Positions 1-10,653 of a DNA stretch of 64,000 nucleotides are shown piece by piece (position 1 is the first letter of the stretch; the number at the start of each line of letters is the position of its first letter). The notes below the pieces were generated by a model. The model saw nothing but the letters and a program-made list of their open reading frames with translations. It did no database searches and was not told the origin of the DNA. Source of the stretch: Cupriavidus sp. AU9028 (GTDB lineage: Bacteria > Pseudomonadota > Gammaproteobacteria > Burkholderiales > Burkholderiaceae); assembly GCF_019795295.1 (NCBI RefSeq), contig NZ_JAIMCG010000006.1, positions 186,001 to 250,000 of the forward strand, in the 5' to 3' direction. The translations under genes were made by a program, and so were the position numbers.

Positions 1-170
1 GCGGTGCGGAACGGCTCGCCCAGATGCAGCGAGATCTGGTGACCGAAGAAATCGAAATCGACCCAGGTATCGGTGCTGCGTCCCTCCTTGCACCCCAGCA
101 CGCCGCCGTAGAAATGGCGTGCCTGGTCCAGATCGGTAACGTTGAAGGCGAGATGAAAGACGGATTGCAT
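1..170 (-). CDS. VOC (glyoxalase/bleomycin-resistance fold) protein, 3' end outside window
   Basis: This is the N-terminal 56 residues of a vicinal-oxygen-chelate protein; the rest lies beyond base 1. It begins MQSVFHLAFNVTDLDQARHF and continues with YGGVLGC, the beta-alpha-beta opening of a VOC module, then FDFFGHQISLHL. The early His (FHLAF) is where these enzymes carry a metal ligand. An in-frame ATG at 212 would add 14 residues (MAHNAG...). Neither start has a clear ribosome-binding site, so the start is uncertain. The fold covers lyases, dioxygenases and resistance proteins, and the substrate cannot be told from this fragment. Confidence 0.8.
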   Translation of the reverse strand, partial: MQSVFHLAFNVTDLDQARHFYGGVLGCKEGRSTDTWVDFDFFGHQISLHLGEPFRT

Positions 171-257
171 GGGCAGGGAGGAGGGTTGGACAGTCCCGGC
201 ATTATGCGCCATGGTGCCGCGCCGCTTGCGTGTGCCCTTCCCTCGCCGCCTCGCCGC

Positions 258-467
258 TCAATATGAGCGCACCGGCTCCTGCGTGGCAGCCGCCGGTTCC
301 GCCGCGGTACCGTCCGGCGAATCGTGATCCAGGACCTTGCGCACCATCGAGCGCCCACGCGGCGGCATGGACAGATACGCCAGATAGAGCGAGGCCGCAA
401 GGGCGACGCCCGCGACGGTAAAGGCAATAAAGGTAGTTCCCGCGATGCCCAGTTTTCCATCCGACAT
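258..467 (-). CDS. Small single-pass membrane protein, 69 aa
   Basis: This is a hypothetical protein with one clear hydrophobic segment at about residues 9-30 (GTTFIAFTVAGVALAASLYL), followed by a basic stretch (PPRGRSMVRK) and a hydrophilic Pro/Ala-rich tail. The basic side suggests a cytoplasmic C-terminus. I chose the ATG at 467 because AGGAGG lies a few bases upstream; the frame also extends upstream to 548 but without such a site. It lies divergent to the MarR gene and shares the intergenic region with it. I do not recognise the family. Confidence 0.65.
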   Translation of the reverse strand: MSDGKLGIAGTTFIAFTVAGVALAASLYLAYLSMPPRGRSMVRKVLDHDSPDGTAAEPAAATQEPVRSY

Positions 468-599
468 GATTCGCCTCCTGTAAGGTGCCATAGCGCAGGG
501 TTCCGGCGCCGCCAGTCCAACTGGCGCCCGGGTGCCGGAGTGAACCAAGCAAAGCCCGCGCCACCCGCGCGCATTGCAGCTGTCTCGCCGAACCTTTGG

Positions 600-641
600 T
601 TGACATGCAAACCATCGGGGCGAATAATAGTTTGCATGTCA
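600..641 (+). promoter_or_regulatory. Sigma-70 promoter overlapped by a perfect 12-bp inverted repeat (MarR operator candidate)
   Basis: TTGACA at 600-605 is a consensus -35 box. AATAAT at 623-628 follows after exactly 17 bases and matches the -10 consensus at five of six positions. The inverted repeat TGACATGCAAAC (601-612) / GTTTGCATGTCA (630-641) covers the -35 box on one side and the expected transcription start on the other. The right arm also contains the MarR start codon at 636. A bound regulator would block the promoter, which suggests autorepression of the marR-MFS operon. Confidence 0.75.
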
Positions 642-1124
642 CCTGTCTCCCCTTCCTCCTCCGCCGCTGTTTCTGCCGACACCGCCCGCATCGAGCAGGC
701 GCGCGCCCGGCTTGGGCGGCTGGTGGGCGCGGTCTATCGGCGGTGGCGTCGGGCGGTCGATCAGAGCTTCCGGGAACTGGGCCTGACTGACGCCAGCCGC
801 GCGCCGCTGGTCGCACTGTACGAATCGGACGCGCCCGGCATGCGGCAGAAAGACCTTGCCGAAATCCTGGCGCTGGACAAGTCGTCGCTGGTCCGGGTGC
901 TGTCGCAGTTGCGGGAACTGGGCCTGGTCGAGTGGGAGACCGAGGAGACGGACCGACGCGCCAAGAGCATTCGATTGACCCACGAAGGCCGCGCGATGGC
1001 CGAACGGATGGTGGCCAAGAGCCTGGAAATCGAAGCGCAGATCCTGCAAACACTTTCGCCCGCCGAATTGCAGACCACACGGCAGGCCCTGGAGAAAATT
1101 TCCCGCCGCCTCGACGAAATCTGA
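636..1124 (+). CDS. MarR-family transcriptional regulator
   Basis: This 162-residue winged-helix repressor is of normal family length. The core reads QKDLAEILALDKSSLVRVLSQ (helix-turn-helix, about residues 70-90), followed by the wing (EETDRRAKSIRLT) and a dimerisation helix. MarR proteins usually repress an adjacent efflux pump and let go when they bind a phenolic or other small ligand. The ATG at 636 has no ribosome-binding site and coincides with the predicted transcription start, so the mRNA may be leaderless. The stop overlaps the next gene's ATG by one base (TGATG), implying coupled translation with the MFS pump. Confidence 0.9.
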   Translation: MSPVSPSSSAAVSADTARIEQARARLGRLVGAVYRRWRRAVDQSFRELGLTDASRAPLVALYESDAPGMRQKDLAEILALDKSSLVRVLSQLRELGLVEWETEETDRRAKSIRLTHEGRAMAERMVAKSLEIEAQILQTLSPAELQTTRQALEKISRRLDEI

Positions 1125-2437
1125 TGCGGCCCCGATCGATGCAACCCTCGCAACCACCTTCGCCGCGACGACCGCAGGAAGCGCCGCAATCCTCGCAGCA
1201 ATCGTCGCACCAATCACCGCAGCAATCCCCACGACACTGCCCGGAACCCCGCGAACAGCCATTCTCGCCGGCCGTGCGCGCGCCGATGTGGCTGCTGGTG
1301 CTGGTGACGCTGAGCGGCACCATGGCAATGCATATCTTCGTGCCGGCGCTACCGCTGGCGGGCACCGATCTGCATGCAACGCCCGCCGGCATGCAGCAGA
1401 CCATCACCTACTACGTGTTGGGCCTGGCCTTTGGCCAACTGATCTACGGGCCGGTCTCCGACACGATCGGGCGCCGGCCGACGTTGCTGGTCGGCCTGTG
1501 CCTGTATCTGTGCGCCAGTGTCATGGCGCTGTTCGCCACCTCGCTCGAATGGCTGCTGATCGCACGCTCGGTGCAGGCGCTCGGCGGTGCGGCCGGCATT
1601 ACGCTGGGCCGGTCCATCGTGCGGGATACCGCTGCCCCGGGCCGTGTCACCAGCGACCTCGCGCTGCTGAACCTGCTGACGCTGGTCGGCCCCGGCCTGT
1701 CGCCGGTGGTTGGCTCGTTTCTGGCCGATCAGTTCGGCTGGCGCGCAATCTATGTGTTCCTGGTCGGCATTGCCGGCCTGATGGTGTATTGCGCCTGGCG
1801 CATGCTGCCGGAAACCAATCCGCACCGGCGGTCGCTGGAGGTACTGAAGATCGGCAGGGACTATGTGCGGCTGCTCGGCAATTCGCGCTACCTCGGCTAC
1901 ATGCTGGGCGGGTCCTGCTCCACCACCGCGCTGTATCCCTATCTCGCCACGCTGGCGTACATCGTCCATGGCCAGCTGGGACTACCCGTCTGGCAAGTTG
2001 GCTGGTTCGCCTCGGTCACGATTGCGGGCGCCAGTCTCGGCACCCTGATTACCCGGCGGCTGGCGGGCTCGCTTCGCCCCGAGATCTTCCTGAACACCGG
2101 AGCGGGACTGAGCCTGTCGATGGCGGTGCTGCTGTTGCTGGTGCAGCTCGGTGGCTGGCTGACGCCGCCGTTTCTGATCGGCATCACCTTCATGCTGACG
2201 ATGGGTGCGGGGCTGGCGAGCCCGGCCGCATTGTCTCGCTCGATCTCCGCGGTGCCGGGGCTGACCGGCGCAGCCGCCGGACTGTACGGTTGCGGCCAGA
2301 TGGCGGTCGGGGCGCTCGGGACCAAGCTGGTGGGCTACGGCACCAATGCGACGATCGCCTGCGCCGTGGTGCAGATCGTGATTACCAGTACGGCGCTGGG
2401 CGCTTACCGGGTGGCGGCCCGCTCGAAAGCGGCCTGA
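1124..2437 (+). CDS. MFS drug-type efflux transporter, Bcr/CflA-like
   Basis: This 437-residue transporter has an unusual N-terminal extension of about 50 residues rich in Gln, Ser and Pro. The usual 12-helix MFS core follows, starting near VRAPMWLLVLVTLSG. The motif-A loop is GPVSDTIGRRPTLL, typical of Bcr/CflA proteins, and VPALPLAGTDL in helix 1 also fits that group. It is translationally coupled to the MarR gene, so export of a MarR ligand is the simplest role. A second start at 1139 would remove five residues. The substrate is unknown. Confidence 0.88.
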   Translation: MRPRSMQPSQPPSPRRPQEAPQSSQQSSHQSPQQSPRHCPEPREQPFSPAVRAPMWLLVLVTLSGTMAMHIFVPALPLAGTDLHATPAGMQQTITYYVLGLAFGQLIYGPVSDTIGRRPTLLVGLCLYLCASVMALFATSLEWLLIARSVQALGGAAGITLGRSIVRDTAAPGRVTSDLALLNLLTLVGPGLSPVVGSFLADQFGWRAIYVFLVGIAGLMVYCAWRMLPETNPHRRSLEVLKIGRDYVRLLGNSRYLGYMLGGSCSTTALYPYLATLAYIVHGQLGLPVWQVGWFASVTIAGASLGTLITRRLAGSLRPEIFLNTGAGLSLSMAVLLLLVQLGGWLTPPFLIGITFMLTMGAGLASPAALSRSISAVPGLTGAAAGLYGCGQMAVGALGTKLVGYGTNATIACAVVQIVITSTALGAYRVAARSKAA

Positions 2438-2472
2438 TCCCGGTTCGGCACAGGGTCTGCGCCGTCAAATAA

Positions 2473-2522
2473 ATGATGCTCATCATTTTATTATTGATTG
2501 GATGATGAGCATCATCTAAACT
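2473..2522 (+). promoter_or_regulatory. Duplicated palindromic operator and promoter of the TetR gene
   Basis: ATGATGCTCATCAT at 2473-2486 is repeated in inverted form as ATGATGAGCATCAT at 2502-2515. Each 14-mer is itself nearly palindromic, and their centres are 29 bp apart, about three helical turns. TTGATT (2494-2499), 17 bases, then TAAACT (2517-2522) forms a plausible promoter, with the second palindrome inside the spacer. This is the layout expected for TetR autorepression. Confidence 0.7.
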
Positions 2523-2552
2523 GCGCCCAAGAGCCATCCACCAGGAGCGCCC

Positions 2553-3167
2553 GTGCCCCGCTCATCCCGTGCGCAGACCCAGAAGAACCGTGACGCCATC
2601 GAGGCGGCCTCGTCCCGGCTATTCCGCGAACGCGGCCTGAATGGCGTCGGCGTCGCCGATCTGATGGCGGCAGCGGGCCTGACCCACGGCGGCTTCTACA
2701 GCCACTTCGATTCCAAGGACGCGCTGGCGGCAAGGGCGTGCGAACTGGCCTTCGTCGAGTCCTTCGACCGCTGGGAAGCGCGGATGCGAGACGCTGCCGA
2801 CGCGGGCACGGACAAGCGCGCGGCGGTCGCCGACCCGTACCTGTCCATCGCGCATCGCGACCGTCCGGGACGGGGCTGTCCGGCCGTGGCCCTCGCCGTC
2901 GATGTCGGGCGGGAATCCGCGGAAAAACCGGTGCGCCGCGCCTACGCCGAAGGTCTACAGGGCCTGGTCGAACGCTGGGCGCAAACCGTGGACGACCCGG
3001 ACCCGCAGGCCAGGCACCAGCGTGCGCTGGCGGAGCTGTCGACCATGGTGGGCGCGGTGATGCTCGCCCGCGCCACCGCTGGCGATGCCCTTTCCGAGGA
3101 CCTGCTCGCCGCCGCCCGTGCGGCGCTGGGCCTGCCCTCGCCTGACATTCCCCCGCCGGAAGACTGA
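2553..3167 (+). CDS. TetR/AcrR-family transcriptional regulator
   Basis: This 204-residue protein starts at GTG, with CAGGAG about seven bases upstream. The N-terminal helix-turn-helix is classical: SRLFRERGLNGVGVADLMAA, then AGLTHGGFYSHFDSKDAL (residues about 20-60). The C-terminal part (CPAVALAVDVGRES) resembles the TetR_C domain of regulators of electrophile or quinone stress genes. It stands alone behind duplicated palindromes. The MFS gene at 3354, 186 bases downstream on the same strand, may be a target. Confidence 0.9.
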   Translation: MPRSSRAQTQKNRDAIEAASSRLFRERGLNGVGVADLMAAAGLTHGGFYSHFDSKDALAARACELAFVESFDRWEARMRDAADAGTDKRAAVADPYLSIAHRDRPGRGCPAVALAVDVGRESAEKPVRRAYAEGLQGLVERWAQTVDDPDPQARHQRALAELSTMVGAVMLARATAGDALSEDLLAAARAALGLPSPDIPPPED

Positions 3168-3353
3168 TCGGCTTGCCATCGCAGCGGCACGGCCTGATGG
3201 TGTCCGCCGCATTCGCATCACGTTACCGCCTGTCAAAGAAACGCTTTCCAGCCGAGCCGAACCGGCGGAAGGGAGGCGCTCGGCCTGCGCGGGCTTCTGG
3301 CGCGACTGGCCGCGGGCGGCATTCCTGACTCCCCTTCCTTTCGTGGAACCCGC

Positions 3354-4661
3354 ATGCTCGTCAACTCGCTTTCCGCCGCCTTGCACCGGCGCGGCCTGCA
3401 CTATGCGTGGCTGATCGCCGCCCTCGCCTTCCTGGTCATGCTGACCACCTCGGCGGCATTGGGCCTGCCCGGCGCGTTCCTGGTGCCGCTGCAGCGCGAG
3501 CACGGCTGGAACACTGACGAGGTCGCCTCGGTGCTGGCCGTCCGCTTCGCCCTGTTCGGGCTGATGGCGCCGTTCTCGGCAATGCTGATCGAGCGGATCG
3601 GCATGCGCGGCGTGGTCACGGCTGCCTTGCTGCTGATCGCCGCGGGCATGGGCCTGGCGACCCAGGCGACGGCGCTGTGGCAGCTCTTCGTCGCGTGGGG
3701 CCTGCTGCTGGGGCTCGGCTCCGGCATGACGGCACTGGTGCTCGCCGCGGTCGTCGCCAACCGCTGGTTCTGCGCGCGGCGCGGCCTGGTGATCGGCATC
3801 CTGACCGCCAGCGCGGCGACGGGCCAGCTTGCCTTCCTGCCGCTGGCGGCCTGGCTGATCGAGAACGTGGGATGGCGCAGCGCGGTGCTGCCGGTGATGG
3901 CGGCCTGTGCCGGGCTGTCGGTGCTGGCGTGGATTTTCCTGCGCGATCGCCCGGCCGACCTCGGTCTCGCCCCGTATGGCGACCCCCAGCCGACGGCAAC
4001 CGGTGCCCAGGCCGGCACGATGCCGCCGCGCATGGCACTGAGCGCCCCTTTCCTCGCCTTGCGCGACGCGGCGGGCAATCGGGTGTTCTGGCTGCTGGCC
4101 GGCTCGTTCTTCATTTGCGGGCTCAGTACCAACGGCCTGATCCAGACCCACTTCATTCCGCTCTGCGGCGATTTCGGTCTCGGCCCGGTACCGGCGGCCT
4201 CCGTCCTGGCGATGATGGGCGCATTCGACCTGGTGGGGACGGTCCTGTCGGGCTGGCTGTCGGACCGGTACGACAGCCGCAAGCTGTTGTTCTGGTACTA
4301 CGGGCTGCGCGGCCTGTCGCTGCTGTGGCTGCCGCATTCGACCTTCTCGCTGTACGGCCTGTCGCTGTTCGCCGCGTTCTACGGGCTGGACTGGATCGCC
4401 ACGGTCCCGCCGACCGTGAAGCTCGCGGGCGCCACCTTCGGCAGCCGGCTTGCGCCGATGGTATTCGGCTGGATCTTCGCCGCGCACCAGCTGGGCGCTG
4501 CCGTGGCGGCCTACGGGGCCGGCCTGTCCCGCACGCTGCTGCTGACCTATTCGCCGGCGCTGTACGTGGCAGGGGCCGCCTGCTTCATCGCGGCCCTGTT
4601 GTCGCTGGGCGCCGGCCCCCGCACGGCAGCTGTGGCGGGCGCCAGCGCGGCGAGAGCCTGA
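3354..4661 (+). CDS. MFS transporter (monocarboxylate/oxalate-type permease)
   Basis: This 435-residue, 12-helix major facilitator starts MLVNSLSAALHRRGLHYAWL. The loop between helices 2 and 3 reads ERIGMRGVVTAALLL, and DRPADLGLAPYG follows helix 6, as in the OFA/monocarboxylate branch of the family. A cytoplasmic loop at about residues 200-225 divides the two six-helix halves. The start has only a weak GGA upstream. The 186-base gap from the TetR gene shows no strong promoter. The substrate cannot be read from the sequence. Confidence 0.85.
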   Translation: MLVNSLSAALHRRGLHYAWLIAALAFLVMLTTSAALGLPGAFLVPLQREHGWNTDEVASVLAVRFALFGLMAPFSAMLIERIGMRGVVTAALLLIAAGMGLATQATALWQLFVAWGLLLGLGSGMTALVLAAVVANRWFCARRGLVIGILTASAATGQLAFLPLAAWLIENVGWRSAVLPVMAACAGLSVLAWIFLRDRPADLGLAPYGDPQPTATGAQAGTMPPRMALSAPFLALRDAAGNRVFWLLAGSFFICGLSTNGLIQTHFIPLCGDFGLGPVPAASVLAMMGAFDLVGTVLSGWLSDRYDSRKLLFWYYGLRGLSLLWLPHSTFSLYGLSLFAAFYGLDWIATVPPTVKLAGATFGSRLAPMVFGWIFAAHQLGAAVAAYGAGLSRTLLLTYSPALYVAGAACFIAALLSLGAGPRTAAVAGASAARA

Positions 4662-4808
4662 GCGCCCTGCCGCTGGTCGAAATCCGGTATCCTTCATCCC
4701 GAAGCGGCGCCGCCTGTCCGTCATCCGTGCCATCCCCTCACCGGTCCAGGTCGGACCGGGGGACTCGATGCCGGCGCCGCAGCGGTCAAGAACAATCCCC
4801 GATATCTG

Positions 4809-7160
<2,352 letters not shown>

Positions 7161-7168
7161 CGGTTTGC

Positions 7169-7213
7169 TCCCTCTCCCCGGCCCTCTCCCACAAGTGAGA
7201 GAGGGGAGAAAAC
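7169..7213. repeat. Dispersed GC-rich intergenic repeat, copy 1
   Basis: CTCCCTCTCCCCGGCCCTCTCC followed by ACAAGTGAGAGAGGGGAG forms an imperfect hairpin just after the kinase stop codon. The same motif recurs at 7241, 16621, 26880 and 47478. It may act as a bidirectional terminator or mRNA stabiliser. Confidence 0.75.
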
Positions 7214-7240
7214 CCAAGGCAATTGAAGCGCTAACGGTTT

Positions 7241-7283
7241 GGCTCCCCTCTGCCGCGAGCGGGAGAGGGGCCGGGAGAGAGGG
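7241..7283. repeat. Dispersed GC-rich intergenic repeat, copy 2 (opposite orientation)
   Basis: GGCTCCCCTCTGCCGCGAGC followed by GGGAGAGGGGCCGGGAGAGAGGG is the reverse-oriented partner of copy 1. Both are preceded by a related stretch (GTTAGCGGTTTGCTCCC and GCTAACGGTTTGGCTCCC), so this gap between convergent genes holds a locally duplicated unit. Confidence 0.75.
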
Positions 7284-7328
7284 CAACGGCGGCAGGATGC
7301 GCGCGAGCCCGAACGCTCGCCGCCCGCA

Positions 7329-8330
7329 TCAATTGGCGCTGATGCCCTTCGCCTTGACGATCGCGCTCCAGCGGTCGTAGTCCTTGTTCAGCCGCGCCTG
7401 CATCTGCTTGCCATCCTGGAATGCGGCAATCGCGCCCGCACCGACCAGCTTCTGCTGCAGGTCCTTGTCGTTGGTGATGATGTGGCGCGTTTCCCGGGCG
7501 ATGCGGTCCACGATTTCCTGCGGCGTCTTCAGCGGCGCGATCAGGCCGCCCCACGAGTCGAAGTCGAAGTTCTTGAAGCCCTGTTCCGACACGGTCTTCA
7601 CGCCCGGCAGCATCACCGTGGCGTTGGGGGAGCTCAGCGCGATCGCCTTCAGCTTGCCGGCGCGGATATGGGGCAGCGCGGCCACGACGTCGGCGAACAT
7701 GATGCCTACCTGGCCGCCCAGCAGGTCGGCCACCGCCGGCGCGCTGCCGCGATACGGCACGTGCATCATGTCGAAGCCGCCCAGATCCTTCAGCTGCTCC
7801 ATCGCCAGATGGCCGAAGCTGCCGGTACCCGAGCTGGTGTAGTTCAGCGGCGTCTTGCTCGCCTTGGCGAAGCGGATCAGGTCCTGCAGGTTGTCGACGC
7901 CCGGCACGACCGCCGGGTTGATGACGATGGCCATCGGCAGGTTGTACACCGTCGCCACCGACAGGAAATCCTTCTTCACGTCGTACGCGTTGTTGCTGTA
8001 CATCAGAGGCGCCAGCAGCGCCGGCATGCCGAACATCGACAGGTTGTAGCCGTCCGCCGGGCTCTTGATGAAGCTGGCCGTGCCGATCGAGCCCGAGGCG
8101 CCGGGCTTGTTCTCGATGATGACCTGCTGGCCAAGGCGCTCGGACAGCTTCTGGGCGACGATGCGCGCCGCCGTGTCGGTGGGGCCGCCGGCCGGGAAGG
8201 CCACCACCATCTTGATGATGCGGTCGGGCCATGCGCCCTGCGCGATTGCCATCGACGGCAGCATCGCCATCAGGGAAGCGGCGGCGCCCGCCTTGATCAG
8301 CTGGCGGCGGCTGCGTTGCACCTCGGTCAT
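7329..8330 (-). CDS. Bug-family (TctC-type) periplasmic solute receptor
   Basis: This 333-residue tripartite-tricarboxylate-transporter receptor has a Tat-like signal (SRRQLIKAG, then a hydrophobic stretch ending SMAIAQG). The mature part has the family hallmarks: WPDRIIKMVVAFPAGGPTD, then GQQVIIENKPGASG, and GSFGHLAMEQL near the carboxylate site. Bug proteins capture carboxylates or other small organic acids. No TctA/TctB permease genes are adjacent. It lies 37 bases downstream of the CaiB/BaiF gene and is probably co-transcribed with it, suggesting its ligand is activated by CoA transfer. Confidence 0.9.
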   Translation of the reverse strand: MTEVQRSRRQLIKAGAAASLMAMLPSMAIAQGAWPDRIIKMVVAFPAGGPTDTAARIVAQKLSERLGQQVIIENKPGASGSIGTASFIKSPADGYNLSMFGMPALLAPLMYSNNAYDVKKDFLSVATVYNLPMAIVINPAVVPGVDNLQDLIRFAKASKTPLNYTSSGTGSFGHLAMEQLKDLGGFDMMHVPYRGSAPAVADLLGGQVGIMFADVVAALPHIRAGKLKAIALSSPNATVMLPGVKTVSEQGFKNFDFDSWGGLIAPLKTPQEIVDRIARETRHIITNDKDLQQKLVGAGAIAAFQDGKQMQARLNKDYDRWSAIVKAKGISAN

Positions 8331-8367
8331 GTCTCTTGTCTCCTGGGTAAATCGAAAATTCGTTGGG

Positions 8368-9582
8368 TCAGATTACGCCGTTCGCGCGCAGATCCGATAC
8401 AGCCTTGTCGTCAAGGCCAAGCAGTTCCTTGAGCACCGTCTGCGTGTGCTCGCCCAGATGCGGCGGCGGCATCCGTACCGGCATGCGCTGGCCGTCCATC
8501 GCGTACGGCGGCGCCAGCACCGCCTGCGTGCCGGCCTCGCTGTCCTCGAAGCGGTGCAGCAGGCCGGCCGCGGCCGTCCGCTCGGACGTCAGCGCTTCGA
8601 ACAGGCCGAGCACTTCGCCGCAGGGAATCTGCGCGGCGGTCAACCGTTCGAGCAATTGCGCGCGGGTGAAGCCGCGCAGCGCCTCGCGCAACTGGGGCAG
8701 CAGGATCTCGCGGTTGGCCGAGCGCGCGGTGTTGGTGGCAAAGCGCTCGTCGTCGGCCCACTCCGGCCGGCCGATCACCTCGCGGCAGAAGCGCTGGAAC
8801 TGGCCGTTGTTGCCCACCGTGACCACCAGCGGGCCGTCGGCGGCGTCGAACACGCCGTAGGGCACGATGGACGGATGGGCGTTGCCGTACTTGGGCGGAT
8901 CGTCGCCTTGCAGCAGCGCTTCCATGCCGTAGTACGAAGTAATCATCAGGCCGCAATCGTAGAGGGCCATCTGTACATGGCGGCCGCGGCCGGTCGACTG
9001 GCGGGCGAACAGCGCGGCCAGGATGGCCTGTGCCGAGTACATGCCGGTGAACATGTCGACTGCCGCCACCCCGAACTTGAGAGGCCCCTGGCCGGCGTCG
9101 CCGTTGGTTGCCATCACGCCGGATTCTCCCTGCACCACCAGGTCGTAGCCGGGACGCTTGGCCTCGGCGGTGGCGCGCGAGTAGCCGGAGATCGAGCAGT
9201 AGACCAGCTTCGGGTTGAGCGCGCTCAGTTGCTCGTACCCCAGGCCAAGCTTCTCCGCGCCGCCAACCTTGAAGTTCTGGATCACCACGTCGCTCTTCGC
9301 GGCGAGTTCGCGGGCGATCCTGGCGCCCTCTTCGCTTTGCAGGTCCAGCGTGATCGCGCGCTTGTTGCGGTTGGCGCTGTTGAAGTAGGAGGTGTTGCGG
9401 GTGCCGATGCGGATGCCCCAGTCGCGGGTATCGTCTCCGCGGGCCGGATGCTCGACCTTGATGACGTCGGCGCCCAGATCGGCCAGCGCCATGGCGCACA
9501 TCGGACCGGCCAGCACGCGCGACAGATCCAGCACGCGCACGCCGGCCAGGGGCAGCGCCGCGGCGGTGTTCTCTTGGTTCAT
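8368..9582 (-). CDS. CaiB/BaiF-type CoA-transferase (class III)
   Basis: This 404-residue protein has the usual length of class III CoA-transferases, which move CoA between carboxylic acids by a covalent Asp intermediate. It opens PLAGVRVLDLSRVLAGPMCA, carries ADLGADVIKVEHP for CoA binding, and has the catalytic Asp176 in VAAVDMFTGMYSA. It is the first gene of a two-gene unit with the downstream Bug receptor and is divergent from a LysR gene. The acyl substrate is not evident; formyl-, succinyl- or hydroxy-acyl donors occur in this family. Confidence 0.9.
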   Translation of the reverse strand: MNQENTAAALPLAGVRVLDLSRVLAGPMCAMALADLGADVIKVEHPARGDDTRDWGIRIGTRNTSYFNSANRNKRAITLDLQSEEGARIARELAAKSDVVIQNFKVGGAEKLGLGYEQLSALNPKLVYCSISGYSRATAEAKRPGYDLVVQGESGVMATNGDAGQGPLKFGVAAVDMFTGMYSAQAILAALFARQSTGRGRHVQMALYDCGLMITSYYGMEALLQGDDPPKYGNAHPSIVPYGVFDAADGPLVVTVGNNGQFQRFCREVIGRPEWADDERFATNTARSANREILLPQLREALRGFTRAQLLERLTAAQIPCGEVLGLFEALTSERTAAAGLLHRFEDSEAGTQAVLAPPYAMDGQRMPVRMPPPHLGEHTQTVLKELLGLDDKAVSDLRANGVI

Positions 9583-9735
9583 GGTGAATGTCTCCGTGCT
9601 TGCAGACCGGTGCCGGCTCCTGGTCCGGTTTGCTTCCGATAGCCGAGATTGTCTATATGTTCTTTATGTTTGACAATTGCAACCGATATCCGACATATAT
9701 GTTGACCGGGAGTTGACAATCACTGCAGAGGGACC
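9583..9735. promoter_or_regulatory. Divergent CaiB / LysR control region
   Basis: This AT-richer 153-base gap contains TTGACAAT twice (9670-9677 and 9713-9720) and the near-palindromic stretch CGACATATATGTTG. A LysR protein encoded to the right would normally bind here to control both directions. TTGACA at 9670-9675 is a plausible -35 box for the lysR gene, but the expected -10 position (ACATAT) is weak. No exact operator is assigned. Confidence 0.45.
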
Positions 9736-10653
9736 ATGGATCTGAACGGCTTGTCGTTGCTGGTGGACATCGTCGAGGCGGGCAATCTGAGCCGGGCGGC
9801 GCAGCAGCTGGGCATGAGCCGCGCCAATGTCAGCAAGCGCCTGAACCAGCTGGAGCGCCAGCTCGGCGCCGAATTGCTCCGCCGCAGCACCCGCCAGCTG
9901 GAGCCGACGGAGCTTGGCTGGCAGCTGGTCGAGCATGGGCGCGCGATCCGGCAGGAATTGATGGCGGCGCAGGAATCGGTGCAAAGCCTTGGCAAGCGGC
10001 TGAGCGGCACGGTGCGCCTGAGCGTGCCAAGCGGGTTCGGCCAGCACACGATGTCGGCGTGGTTCATCGAATTCATGACGATGTACCCGGCCATCACGCT
10101 GAACGTGATCTTCGACAACGATATCGAGGACCTGGTCAAGGGCGCGGTGGACTTTTCGATCCGGGTGATGGGCGAGATGCCGACCAACGCGGTCGCCTGC
10201 ACGCTCGGCGATGTCGAGTATGTCGCCTGCGCGACGCCGCGACTGGTCCGGGAGCACGGCATGCCGGGCACGCTGGAGGCGCTGCGGGAACTGCCGCTGA
10301 TTACCTCGGAATTGACGGGCCAGAAGCTGCACGTGGCCGGCCGCTCTGGAAGGGCTGGCGGCCGCACGCCGATCCGGCCGCGCCTGATGTCGGCCAATTT
10401 CTTCTTCCTGCGCGATGCCATCCTGCAGGGGCTGGGCGTCGGCCTGGTGCCCGGCTATATGGTCGCCGGCGATCTCGCAGCAGGCACGCTGCTGCGCTTG
10501 CCGCTGCCGGCGCAGGATCTCGCGTTCCTGCGCACCACCATGTATCTGCTGTACATGCCGGCGCGCTACCAGACCCGCGCCGTCACCACGCTGATCGCCT
10601 TCCTGCGCGACAAGGCATCACAAGGTCCGCTCAAGACCCGGGGAACGCCTTAG
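9736..10653 (+). CDS. LysR-family transcriptional regulator
   Basis: This 305-residue protein has the N-terminal winged helix (GNLSRAAQQLGMSRANVSKR, about residues 17-36), the linker helix (RQLEPTELGWQLVEHGRAI) and a periplasmic-binding-protein-like sensor half. It is divergent from the CoA-transferase/Bug unit, its likely target. Its TAG stop overlaps by four bases the stop codon of the convergent MFS gene, so the two genes share no spacer. Confidence 0.9.
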   Translation: MDLNGLSLLVDIVEAGNLSRAAQQLGMSRANVSKRLNQLERQLGAELLRRSTRQLEPTELGWQLVEHGRAIRQELMAAQESVQSLGKRLSGTVRLSVPSGFGQHTMSAWFIEFMTMYPAITLNVIFDNDIEDLVKGAVDFSIRVMGEMPTNAVACTLGDVEYVACATPRLVREHGMPGTLEALRELPLITSELTGQKLHVAGRSGRAGGRTPIRPRLMSANFFFLRDAILQGLGVGLVPGYMVAGDLAAGTLLRLPLPAQDLAFLRTTMYLLYMPARYQTRAVTTLIAFLRDKASQGPLKTRGTP

